From Branchiostoma floridae (taxonomy: Eukaryota > Chordata > Leptocardii > Amphioxiformes > Branchiostomatidae): a stretch of 64,000 nt of DNA. The translations under genes were made by a program, and so were the position numbers. Within the stretch, counting starts at the first letter, position 1; the number at the start of each line of letters is the position of its first letter. The notes under the pieces were generated by a model. That model was given only the letters and a program-made list of their open reading frames with translations. It did not search any database and was not told the DNA's origin. Below are positions 24,590 through 37,400 of this stretch, piece by piece. The stretch lies in contig NC_049992.1 in the NCBI RefSeq assembly GCF_000003815.2, positions 851,924 through 915,923 of the forward strand, written 5' to 3'.

Positions 24590-25846
24590 ATAGCGGTCAC
24601 ATAGGTCGTGCGATTGTCGTAGCCTCTACCAGGCTCCACAGGTCGCTGAAAAATAGTAGAAATTGGCTAAAGAAGACAGAAAACACGCCAGAGGAGTTAG
24701 ATGGCAGAGCAGTACAGTTTGCGGGCCGGCTAACACTCACTAGGTCCATTAACTCCTACTATGCTTTTCTTCCTAACTTGACCAAAGTCCCCTATTCGGC
24801 CAGGCCGGAGTCTGGTAGAGACTGCGATTGTCGTACGATGTTGATGCCATAGGATTTTCAGGCAGGCCGTGACAGAACCAACCAGCTACATGGATCCAAA
24901 ACAGGATTTTGAGTACCAAGAGAGTTGAACTTTGCTGAACTTTGCGGGAGACGTAGATGGTTGTCCTAATACCCGCCTCACATTATATACGATCTTCGGA
25001 AGTACTTCGCGATCGCAGGAAGGTCGGCTGATTTTAAGATCTTAAGATGGTCTTGCGTATTTTTCGCCCAAAATCTGTCCCCCTCACATACAAGCGAGCC
25101 TCGTGCGATCGACGGTGAATAAATCTATGATAATGAACCTCCCATGACCTCTTGCACGCGGACAAGGAAACACAAAACGTTGCTCAAAAAAGGCAAGAGA
25201 TCAATAAATGTTGCTTATTTTGTTGTCGGAATCTTTTTAACCAATGAATTGAATGCGCGGGCATAATAGAAATGACACAAGAAAGGAAAGTGTGTCACAA
25301 AGCCAGCCTACATACTGCCACAGGGGCCACAATGTTAGAATTACCCTCACATTCCCAGAAATTCAATATTTGTAAACAATCGGAAGTCGGATGAACGTCG
25401 CCCGAACGTCGCCCGACTAACGGGCGTTCGCCATCCGATTTGCGCTNNNNNNNNNNNNNNNNNNNNNNNNNNNNNNNNNNNNNNNNNNNNNNNNNNNNNN
25501 NNNNNNNNNNNNNNNNNNNNNNNNNNNNNNNNNNNNNNNNNNNNNNNNNNNNNNNNNNNNNNNNNNNNNNNNGCTCTGCGATCTCGGAGATCTCCTGCGA
25601 CTTGTCGCTTATGTTAAGAACAAGTTTCGCTGCACCGCGACCGTCGTAAGACTCCCGAAAATTGCCGGCGATCCCTTAAAATCGCAAGATGCTCGTGAGA
25701 ACACCGGACGTCTTACTCACGAAAATGTCATTTAGAGTTCATAAACTAGTCTTCCGATCGAATTGCGCCTAATGTGAGGCGGGTATAATAAATGCCCGAA
25801 GTTAGCGATCGTATGACGATCTCACGACATTTTTGACCGCGCTATG
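24590..25846. mobile_element. Nested Harbinger-like elements
   Basis: The outer termini (GCGGTCACATAGGTCG at the left, TTTTGACCGCGC at the right) resemble the MITE at 21517-21728. Inside are two further insertions: a CTCTACCAG-type foldback near 24628-24830, and an element at 24970-25785 with termini TACCCGCCTCACATTA flanked by TAA on both sides. The inner element contains assembly gap 25447-25572. Confidence 0.6.
25447..25572. other. Assembly gap (126 N)
   Basis: Unresolved bases inside the palindrome-rich inner transposon. Its odd length suggests an estimated gap, unlike the three 100-N gaps. Confidence 1.
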
Positions 25847-25929
25847 TCGGATAGTGGTCACATATGCCGGACAATGTTTCCGTCCTAGGATCTGAGCGTG
25901 GCAAGATATCAGCAACCGCTTCTGGCTAA

Positions 25930-26400
25930 CGTCACATCTCCCAGCTGGGGCCCGGTCTCCAGAATGTCCTCAAGTCGTCGCAAATTTGTTCTACTATGGA
26001 TACGACCAGGCTCTCAAAAATCAGGTTTCCAACCCCAGTCACCCGGCAATGATGCCGACACCTTCACGACTGTTCTAAGAATGTCCCCAATCTGTCGCAG
26101 ACCTGTCGCACGACTTATGGACCGGGGAATCCTCACAAATCAAATCTCCAACTCTGGCTCGAGTAAGTTCGGGTTCACGATTTTATACAACACACTCACG
26201 ATTGTTCTAAGAATGTCCCAAACCTGTCGCAAGCCTGTCGTGCGACTTATGTGACCGGAGAATCCTCACAAAGTTTTCAACTCTAACGATTAAGTTCGGT
26301 TTCACGATTTTGCACGGCTGCAGCACGAATGTCCTCAGTCCGTCGCAAACCAGTCGTACGACTCAAAACTCAAGTTTCCAACTCAGGCCACTCTATGAAG
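25930..26400. repeat. Degenerate 120-130-bp tandem repeat, about four copies
   Basis: Words AGAATGTCC, CTGTCGCA and GTGCGACTTATG recur near 25961, 26079, 26210 and 26327. The array overlaps the 3' end of the Kelch gene (stop codon at 26370-26372 on the minus strand), so part may be its 3' UTR. Confidence 0.65.
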
Positions 26401-29400
26401 TTGGGTTTGACGATAGTGACGCATCCGGAGTAGCACCTGAGCTGAGGGACCGTCCCCACGTTGGTCCACGCGTCGCCCTCGGGATCGTAGCACTCCGTGA
26501 TGTCCGTGAAGTAGCCTCCCGAGACGTAGATCTTGCCGCTGACGGCGCCGATGGTGCCGTTCCCGTGCTCCTCGATCATGGAGGCGGCGGGGTTCCACTC
26601 GGAGCGCGCCGGGTCGAACACGTACATCTCCCGGGAGTCCGCCCCGATCAGGTAGATCAAACCGTCCAGGCACACCGACTGCAGGCAGTACCTAAAACAG
26701 ACACATATTTTAAGTGTCACTGACGAAGGATAGTGGATTCTATCCGAAACGTCTGACCGTTTCAAAACCATATCCAGTTGCTTGAGTAACTACTTTTTGG
26801 CGCAGACATATTTTAAGTACAAGATAGAGTTTAAAAGCTTTGAAATGTTTACAGGACTTCTGATTGAAGAAAAACAAGCTGATTCAATGTGTGTGTACCT
26901 GCAACAGATGCGACGGGGAAAAACGTTGAAGTATAAACATAATAGGTGTAAAGTAGGATGTGTTTTAAACTTGTTAAACGTTATACAGCACTTTTGATTG
27001 GAGGAAAAAATTTGAGTTCTTCGTAGGGATGTGTGTAAAATGTTATCATTGTAATACATGTAATATGTGATGTCACTGTACTACTCCTCAAGGCCACAAA
27101 GCCGCGCTTATCAAGTTGTGATTTTATATTGTCTTGTATTTATGTTTGATTTGAGAGAACTGGTTTATTTATTTAAACACACAATGACATGTACAAGATT
27201 ATAGTCCGAGGACTAAATTGCCTCGTACATTCTACAGGAGAGGCTGGCGCTTAGGACTAAAACAATGGAATGTCTTGCCTAAGTGGATTAATCTAAATAT
27301 ACTTATCACAATTTCTACTACACATTTACAATTTAAAAGTGTGGATCTGCACACCATCAGGTAGATATATATCTATGTCAATTATAAAATCGATCTCATT
27401 CTGAATGATTAAAATGTGACACTTCAAAGTCTAATGTGAGTTTAACAGATCGATACAATAAGGCAGCGTGGTATTCCTGAAACGCGATGTTCGGCACTTA
27501 AACTGGCTGAAGTTGTCGGAATTTCTTAGGTCCCTACCATGTGCCTCAGAGCGGCGTGGTGGTAGCCAGCAGTTGAAAACCTCAGAATGAACAATAGATC
27601 TGGCATACTTCAGACAGAGAGCTTTACGCCTTACATGCAGAGGTTCTAGTTTACAAATCAGTAGTGCTGAACTGTAGGAACTGAAAGAGCGACCAAGAAT
27701 GATCTTACAGGCCCTGGCTTGGACACGCTCAATCATACATGACAGTTCTACTGTAAGCCCAGGGTGCCAAACCTGGCAGGCGTATTCCAGGGTGGGGCGG
27801 ACAAACCCTATGTACACAAGTACTAAGTCGCTAGTGCTCAGACCGTGTTTCTTCAAACACCTAATCATGTATAGACGGCGGTTAGCTTTGCCCACAATCA
27901 TTATCACATGTGCAGTCCACTTCAAGTTTGCTTGTAATATTACACCAAGGACCTTGGCCTTGTGCACAACTTCAAGTTCAGATGCACCAACAAACAGTCT
28001 GGGAATTTCGGGTGTTTTTCGCAAGAAGCATATGAACATCACCATGCATTTAGTTGGGTTGAGCTGCATATAGTTTTTGTCAGTCCAGCTGACTAGGTTG
28101 TCTAGGTCGGTTTGTACATTCGACGGGTGTGACGCTAGTCTGGCCTCTGCAAGAGACGTATCGTCAACATATTTCCAGGCCTCTGCTGAAGTGTCATCTT
28201 GGGGGGCTGCATCGTTTATGAGGGCAAGGAAGACCAGGGGACCAAGCTTTGTGCCCTGGGGTACTCCACAGGTGAGCGTTTCCCACTCTGAATGTGTTCC
28301 TTTGTATGTGACACGTTGCTGCCGGTGCGAGAGGAAGTTGCAGACCCAAGGGAGGATGGACCGGCGGACTCCAAGTTCAAGGAGTTTGTTCATTGCCGTC
28401 AGGTGATGTACTCGATCAAAAGCACGCGTGAAGTCCGTAAGTACCAAGGTACTAATATGTCCGGGTTTGTCAGTAGCACAGGCAAGGCTGTGAACGAGGC
28501 TAGTAAGGCAATGTGTCGTGGACCTTCCCCGAAGTGAGCCGAACTGCCGGTTGTCAATGTTAGGTAGAATGTCCTGTAAACACCATCTGGTCACAAACCC
28601 TTCACATATCTTAGCAAAGATGGAAGTTAACGAGATCGGCCGTAATTTGTCAAGGCGTGGTGGGTTCTCTTTCGGAACAGGAACAACGTTGGCTTTCTTC
28701 CATATGGAGGGCACCGATCCTTCAGCAAGAGAGGTGTTGAAGATGTCAGTCATAGGCGAGCTCAACTCAAACGCAAATTCCCGCACTAGTCTGGGAGAGA
28801 TGTTATCAACGCCGGCAGCCTTTCCTACCTTCACTTTCCGGAGTTGGTGGTACATATCCCACACTGTGACCACCGGGGGAGGGCTACACGCAGGCAGGAA
28901 GGACGGCAGTTCGTCTAGCGACAGCGGTGGGAATTGCTGGGAGGCTGCTGCCAAGTACGTGTTTATGGCATTAGCCGCTTCTTTGGGATTAGTGTTGTCA
29001 ACGCCCAGGATTTGGTTGCCTTGGTCACGACGTATGCCGGTCATGTCTTTAATGTTGCGGTACCATTCCTTGGGATCTGCAGCCTTGAGGTGTTCAACCT
29101 TGTCCCGGTAGTGGTTTCGTTTAGCAGTGGAGATTTCCCGTATAACCCTGTTCCGATACCGTTTCCAGGCACTTGTGTTACCCTTGTGGAAAGCCTTCTG
29201 GCGTTTCTCGATTAGGGCTTTGATACAGGGAGTGACCCATGGTTTGTCTCTGCAGTGGAGGCGCACCACTTTAGTCGGAAAGTACTTATCCACCGCACAC
29301 TTCAAAGTACTGTAGAAGGCATCGCACTTGGACTCGGCAGAGGTGGCTAGCAGAACCTCATCCCAAGAGTGAGTGGTGATCCAAGATCCAAACGCCCTGG

Positions 29401-32400
29401 AATCCGAGTCACGCATCGGACGGACTACCTTCTTGTGTACAGTGTTAGATGTCTGTCTGTGTTTCCCTGGCATGATGACACAGACGTGGTCACTACGACC
29501 AATGGGGGGAGCTGTGACGGGAGATTCGTATAAGCTACTCACATTAGTCAGTATCAGGTCCAGGACAGCTTCGCCACGAGTTGGGGCTTCAACGACTTGC
29601 TGAAGTGAGCTGAAACAGCAAAGATCAGAGATGTCCAGGCGGTTAAAATCTCCAAGTATGACTAGTCCTATATCTGGATGGGAGTTCCGCAACAAGTCGA
29701 TGGACTCCGACAGGTGTTCAAGCAAAACACCTTCGTGAGGTGAGGCTGGGGGGCTGTATACAGCACAAAGGGCCAGGGATGAGACCTCCCTCGGAAGCCG
29801 TTTTGGCCGAAGGTGTACCCATGCGCATTCCAGTTCCTCAGGTACAACCAAGTCCAGAGGCCTGCTTGCAATATCGTTTTTTATGTATATTGCAACTCCA
29901 CCCCCTCTCCTCTCGGTACGGTCTTTACGAATCTGACTGTAGCCTTCAATGCATGATGCTTCAAGAGGTAGATCGGCAGAAAACCACGTCTCCGTCACTA
30001 CTGATACGTCGATCTTGTTAGACGTCAGAACAATGTTAAGTTCATCAAGCTTGTTGGTCAGTGAGCGGGCGTTCGTCAGCAGGATTTTTGGCATTCCATT
30101 CTGACGAGGCAATTCAATCCTGCTTGTTTTGATTGGACGCAGCTGTGCGATTCGGTCTCCACTATGTTTTATCTCCAAGCCTGATTTACATGTAAATGTT
30201 GGGGAGGGGGAAGGACGATTGCCGACAATCGTAGTGATCTTGCGTACCTTATTTCTCCCTGCCTTTGTCCCTCGAGGTCTACGCAACAATCCATGAAATC
30301 GGAGACTGTCTTTGATTCTTTCCCGAGCCTGTTGATCAACCGTGGGTATAGCCCGACGCAGACTCCTAAGGAATTCCAAAGAGTAACGCAAGGTACCAGG
30401 GGACGCCATTGTTCCAGGTACCAACAGGCCGACACAGTTCCTCGGTGATGCGTCTAGAATCCCACAAAGCTCGGAAATTTCGGTCCTGGACAACCTTCAC
30501 ACTTACAGGTAACGCACAAGACATAAATATTGCACATCCCAAACACAAAAGACTGGTTGAAGACACCAGAAAGGGCTCCTACAGGGGAGAGGTGAAAACC
30601 GCGGCTGCCCCTGCAGGAGCGCCACCTAGACATTGATTTATTGTATATTAAGTTATATTCTGCTTCTAATTGATATTGTAAACTTTACCTTTATTTTTTT
30701 TTTTTTTTTTTTTTTTTTTTGTAATGTTCAAGCTTGATAAACACATAAATAAATAGAGGTCAATTATGACGTAAAATTTATCATTAAGTATGACGTACTT
30801 GTGCGCAGGCATGGAGGGCGGCGCCTCCAGGTTCCAGGACTGAGTTTTGTGGTTGAAGATCTGCAGTTCCAGCGTCTCGCTCTCGGGGGCGCTGCCGATC
30901 ACGTACATGTTACTGCCGTGCGCGGACAGGGTGAAGTCTTCCATGGCCTTGGGCATCGGGGGTGCCGCGTGCCATTCGTTAGAGAACGGGTCATATCTGT
31001 GGGGAAAAACGTACATGTTACTGCCGTGCGTTATCTTTCTATTGTTTGGGGTCTTACAAGCCCATGTGGGCCGGGCGACTCAAAGGTTGCAAGGCACAAT
31101 GATAAACATTCATTCATTCAATCATTCACGAAGACGAGATTTTCAAACCTTGACAAACAAGCAAACAAACATACAAACCTTTCCACGTCTGACAGAGCAG
31201 AAGCTTTGTCGTGACCGCCGACAGCGTAGATGTGCTCGCCGAGGACTGCAGTGCCGTGACGGTATCGGGTCGCATTGTTTCCAAACAAACAAACAAAGAA
31301 ACAAAAAAACAAACAAAAATACAAACCTTTCGACATCTGACAGAGCGGAGGCTTCGTCGTGCCCGCCTACAGCGTAGATGTGCCCGCCGAGGACCGCAGT
31401 GCCTTGCCGATATAGGGCCGCGATGTTCCAAACAAACAAACAAACAAACAAAAATACAAACCTTTCGACATCTGACAGAGCGGAGGCCTCGTCATGCCCT
31501 CCGACAGCGTAGATGTGCCCGCCGAGGACCGCCGTGCCGTGCCGGTGTCGGGCCGTCAGCATGGGAGCCACTTTCACCCACTCGTCAAACTGCGAGCTGT
31601 ACCGCCAGGTGTCCGGAAACACGTTCTTACCGTCGGAACCACCTGGAAACACAACGAAACGATGGTTATTCCTGAACTGTAAAGTCCTTGTTTTTTTAAA
31701 GTTGTAAGGCTTGACTGTACGCTCAGTGTCGGGAACACGTTCACAGCAAAAACGACATAAACCGTCTGAATGCTGTTAAAATAGTTGAAAAGGGTAAACT
31801 AAAGGAGAAGAATAATGAATGAATGAAGACCTTTATGTACAATTGNNNNNNNNNNNNNNNNNNNNNNNNNNNNNNNNNNNNNNNNNNNNNNNNNNNNNNN
31901 NNNNNNNNNNNNNNNNNNNNNNNNNNNNNNNNNNNNNNNNNNNNNTATGGGTTTCGCTATTGTCGGTTTGTCAAAACGCATGAGAAATATAAACTTGTCA
32001 GTGCTACTCATGTGTCTAAAATGAGGGAATCTACTTTCTATATAACTAAATAGAGTATTTCTATCATTCGCATACATATCGCAATCAACAGTGAAGTGCA
32101 CTTCATCTTCTACCATGTTTGAGGTACAAAATTGGCAGATTCTTTGTTCTAGAGGAGTGCGGCTGTGCCTTCCCGATTCAATTCGCAGTCGGTGGCAACT
32201 GATTCTTAGTTTGGCAATGGTAGTTCTATGCCGAATGTTTGTGATTTTCAAATACTGCTCTTCATTGTATGTGGATTTCAGTAGTCTGTACGTTCGGAGT
32301 TTGTTTTTCGCACGTAAACCTTTATTATCATTATGAATGTTGGTTAGAAAATTCTGGAAATAAATATCATTCAGTCGTTGGTGGATTGCAGAAATTAGGT

Positions 32401-34451
32401 GGGATATGTTTGGATCTGTTGACTTACGGGCTTGCCAAACAAAAGGGTAACCACACTCCTCCAAAGTTTGACAGGACGTTTAGCTGACTACGTGAGTTCA
32501 CGCAGCTGCCTCGTTGCACAAAATTTCTTCCATACTACTACTTCACAGCAGTCTCTACATGACTTCTCGGGACGCTGGAAAAGAACTAAGGGTGAATAAC
32601 TTGCCAGAAGAGGTACGTAAGACGGGATCGAAAAAGAAGTAGACGATGTTAACAAGTTCCAATCTCTGTTTGGAAATTGTGTGAAGCGAAGGAAGATCTA
32701 AGCAGCTCACGTTTTTTTTTTAAATCTAAGACGGCTAACACACATCCCTTCTGGAACGACCACAGACAGGATAAGAACGGTAAACTTTCCTGGATGTCAC
32801 CACACGGAGATAACGTCTCCGACACAGCTTGAGATGTGAAACACATTCATCCGACAGCTAAACAGGCGCTAAGTGATGTTAACCGGAGCTGTACAACTGA
32901 GTGAGTGATGGTCGACTTTTATCTTTTTGCACCCCATAGGCACCAAGCTGCCTTAAACATATCAGTCTCGTACGCTGAATATGTGATAGGTAGATGGAAG
33001 ACCACACTAATGGATATGTGTAAAGGATTCCTCCATATGTCCCATATGTCCATTACCCTCACTTTGGGTATCTACTGGCTGCAAAATACACCCGGTATAA
33101 CTAGTATTATCATTATTTTATGTTCCGGGTGTGGCTCTCTTTAAATATAGGGAGTGTGGACAGAAAACGGGGCAAATGACAAAATGTCACCATCTTCCCC
33201 ACCAACCTCTGCTTGGAGATTATGGCCTGTGAGGGATTCTGAGTGGACAACCCTAATCGTGAGTCCACTCTACCAGTACTGCTGGACTACTGGTGTCTAC
33301 TGAAACACAGGAAACATCGCCGCCTGTGACGCAGAGCTCCGTACCTTAAGCTAAGGGCACAACCCGCCGTACGTGCAATTTGTTCGTACGTTTTTGGGGG
33401 AGGCCATGTCTGGCACGTATTTCTGAAAACGTGGCAAGAGCAGGGAGGGAGTACGTCAACGCACGGCACACAAAGTTTTGCCTGCACGTTAAGTTCTACG
33501 GCGTGTTTGCGTGCTAGAAAATCCATCGGATTCCCTACGAGTTCGATTGCCCACGTTTTGGCACGTAGACAGCACGTATTTCCACGTATGGCGGGTTGTG
33601 CCCTTTGCTTTATGGCACCACGGAGAGGTCACGTTTCTCCGCGTCAGGCAGTTCCGACATCGGGCTCCACATGCAGTTCTTCGAGCCAAACATATCCACC
33701 TGTAGTCAGAACCCCCCATGCAGACCCCCATAACCTGAGTGACCTCTCACCTGTGACGTAGACCTCCGTTCCCAGGGACACCACCGACAGGTCCCGCTTC
33801 TCTGCGTCCGGTAGTTCCGCCAGAGGGCTCCACATGTGGTTTTCCGGGTCGAACATGTCCACGTTAGAGATGTAGTGGAAGAACCCATCACAGCCTCCAA
33901 CTACCAACATCACCTGCGGCAACGAAGGACGGAAACGGTTCCTACATAGTGCCGTTGCTCTCAGTAAAGGTAGGTTGACCAAACCAAATGGAAAGAATAA
34001 CTATTATACTTTTATCAAAGCGCCAATACAGACATTAACTTATGCAGACATATATCACGACAACGTCAACCACATCAATTACGATTATCACCTGTATCCG
34101 ACATGAAAATCATGTCCTAAGTACTCTACGCATCAATGCTACACAGCAAGCACTCTGGAGCACAATGTGGACCGACTTACTACAAAATGACGTTCACATT
34201 TAGTTATACAGCGTTGAGAACACCCAGTACCTCGAAACTATGACGTGACTTCCGGGTGAACGTAGTTCGACGAGGATGCTATATGGGGTGTTAAAATGCA
34301 TAACTGATAAAAAGAAAATCGTCCCACCTCCTGCACCTCCTGTTTGGTCCCTTCCCTCCCTCTCCCCGGCTTCATGAAGAACTTTGGTCTGCTGTTCGGG
34401 TCGTTGTTGAAGATGTGGTAGTTTCTGGTGTACTGTAAAACCTACAAATAA

Positions 34452-34486
<35 letters not shown>

Positions 34487-37400
34487 ATACAAAAATACAA
34501 TAACAAAAGTTACAGTAAACCCTGCAAACGACAGGCAACAAACGTTGTTGAAGATGTGGTAGTTTCTGGTGTCCTGCAAAACCTAAAAAATAAAAACAAA
34601 AGTAAAATCTGCAAACGTCAAGCAACAAACGTTAATAGGTTTTTCTGGTTAACCCAAAACTGATAAATCTGAGTGTCTAAAGAGCACTGATCTTGAGTAA
34701 AACTAGTAAATAAAATAAGGTCGTTAAATAATTGGAAACTACTCTAGTCATGAACCAACAGACTGAGTCACGTTTGGGACTACATTCTTATTGCAGCAGC
34801 GCCCCCTGTTGGCGAGAAGTAGCTTGTTTTATTTGTTTATCTATGATATCCATTCGGAACATTTATCGTAGTTACTCATCTTCATGGAGTATCGAGGGCA
34901 GTCATTGTGTGGTTTCCGATGTAGTTCGACTTCCTACTTACCGGTTCCAAAAAAAATATGTATATCGCAGATATACCAAAATTTGTCATGACACGGATAC
35001 TTTATGGCCACAGCTGCACTAGCCCTATATGAATGCTTCCTTTGTGGGAGAACTCTGCTTCCTTTGTGGTAGAACTCTGGTGCTATTTCTGTGAATAGAT
35101 TGACCCATATTCGTAGTTTTGCCTGTGTCATTGCCCTGAGTATCACTCCCACTACCAGTGCAGGGATATAGAGAACTCCACTGGTTGTTTTCAGACAATT
35201 TTGGAGGAAGCACACAGCAGAAAGACGTAACTACAAGAATCTACTTGAAAGTCCAAGACATCTATCGTGAAATACGAACTACCAGTTCCAGGACTATGGA
35301 CACTTTCGCCCTGCAGAACCTCGTAAGGAAATAAAATAAATACAAAAACAATAAAATAGAAAGATGAAACATTTACCATCTTCCTCCTCAAAAATCTACC
35401 TGTACGCTCTAGACGTACTAACAAACATCTTTCTTCAGAATACAGTACTGTAACCCAAAACGCATGAGTGGCTCCATGAGCCTTGTTTTGTGGTGAAGTT
35501 CAAGTAAATAAAAAAAGACGNNNNNNNNNNNNNNNNNNNNNNNNNNNNNNNNNNNNNNNNNNNNNNNNNNNNNNNNNNNNNNNNNNNNNNNNNNNNNNNN
35601 NNNNNNNNNNNNNNNNNNNNGCTTCATCTATATATGGCCTCATTCGGTCAATATTGACCATGGCAAAATCCTAATTGATATCGACTGTGGCTAAACAGTC
35701 CTATACGAGCATTACATTCTCTGCCACATAGGGCACATCTGCAAGCTGACTCAGGTCTGTTGTAGAGTTCTTTTCGCAGGATCCGCTTTTCTTCTGCCAT
35801 ACGCATCAGTCTGGTTTCTCCTGATTTCTCATAAAGAAGATAACCATAACAATAATGTAGAATTCCAAAGAATTAAAGATTAAGGACTATGTGACATTAT
35901 CTGACTGGTTCGGTCCATAAGAAGACGGATTATAGGATGCACAATATACAAGGTAATTATGTCCATAATCTTCTGTCTTTCCTCAGTATAAACGAGGGAC
36001 ATGATAATAAAAAGTGTAGATCATCTTCAACAGTATGTTTGTACATAGTATTATTAGTACAGAGAAAAATATGGTTAATGTATACGTAGTTCTGAGCCTT
36101 CGTAGTTTTCAGGTCACGCTTCCGCATACCAAATGCATGCCAGATGGCACACCCTTGGGAAGGAGGGCCAAAGATCACAGCCCCCCCCCCCCCAAAAAAA
36201 AACACCCCTGAAACACCTACTTTCCCCCTCCAGCTAAAATCGAACAGCCACGAGCCACCTCATGTCCTGGTAAATAACTAGAAGTGGCTTACGATGCACG
36301 TGAGGACAAAGCCGAAAACAAATGTCTACATGAACAACAGCGGGTGGAGCCAACAGGATCTTCTGTCTCAGTCTCTTCTTCCAGTGTCCGGCAAAGTAAA
36401 AAAGATAGACTGGACATATTTTTTGAACGTGTTCGCCTTTTTCTTAGGCATTTTGGCATCAACGAAACTGGTACCTGTGAATAAGGCTACCTAAGAATGA
36501 TCATGAATGTCTTATGCTACGGTCACATTTCCCAACCGGAAGTTACCGGAAAAGAAATAAAGCTACATTCATGAAGGATAGACATCCAAATTAACAATAT
36601 TCAAATACAATCCAACTATAGAGATTGAATTGTATTCGAAAAAGTAAAGCTGTTGTAACAATGGCATATCTGGCCATGTTATGATAATATTGTTAAAACT
36701 CTCTTTACTGTCTATGTATGTTTAGTTACAGCCCATGAGGAACGGTGATGGTTGCCTTCTCGTTCACACCTTGTTCATTATGTATGTATATGCTCTCTTA
36801 GATGTGTAGTTAATGGTCCCTCTGTTAATACACTGTCTGCCAGTTCTATTCTGCAAGACAATAGGATTGTCTGGCCAACACAACCTTGTACTTGTATGTG
36901 AAAAGTAACAGGACTAGTTCATCCATATCAATAGAATAATGCCGACTAATTAGGATAGGATAAATAGAACAGCAAACTAGAGTTGAGGGCAGTCCTTGAG
37001 TTCAGTCGATGTAAGAGAACAGTCTGTACAGAGACACTGTCGTAACTGGAATACCCGCCGAGCCGTATTGAAGCCTGATCCGTGCCTGTAACTGTGAGTA
37101 TAGTATTGTATAGTATAGTAAAACACAACGCAATGTCCGACTCTTTGTAATATTGTCACATCGGCTCGTGTCATGGTTAGGGATTCCTTACTACACTGAT
37201 TGTTATGTTGTTACCTGATTGTTGTTTAATGTGCTTCAATAAATGTACTTCGCTGGGACCAGAATCTAGTCGAACCGCCTTTGCCTTTCTTTAGTATTAG
37301 AGTAAAGTTACGGTAAAGTAAGTGGTTACACTGTTTATGGTCGTTAATCAGTTCACAGATTATGGCCACTACTTATTTTCTTTGCATTTTGTGTGTTTTA

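Noticed and set aside
27699-30021. Plus-strand ORFs of up to 197 codons
   Set aside because: They are antisense to the intact LINE ORF at 27431-30493 and show no domains.
36284-36494. 66-codon overlapping ORFs
   Set aside because: Two frames open by chance; no homology recognised and no splice signals.
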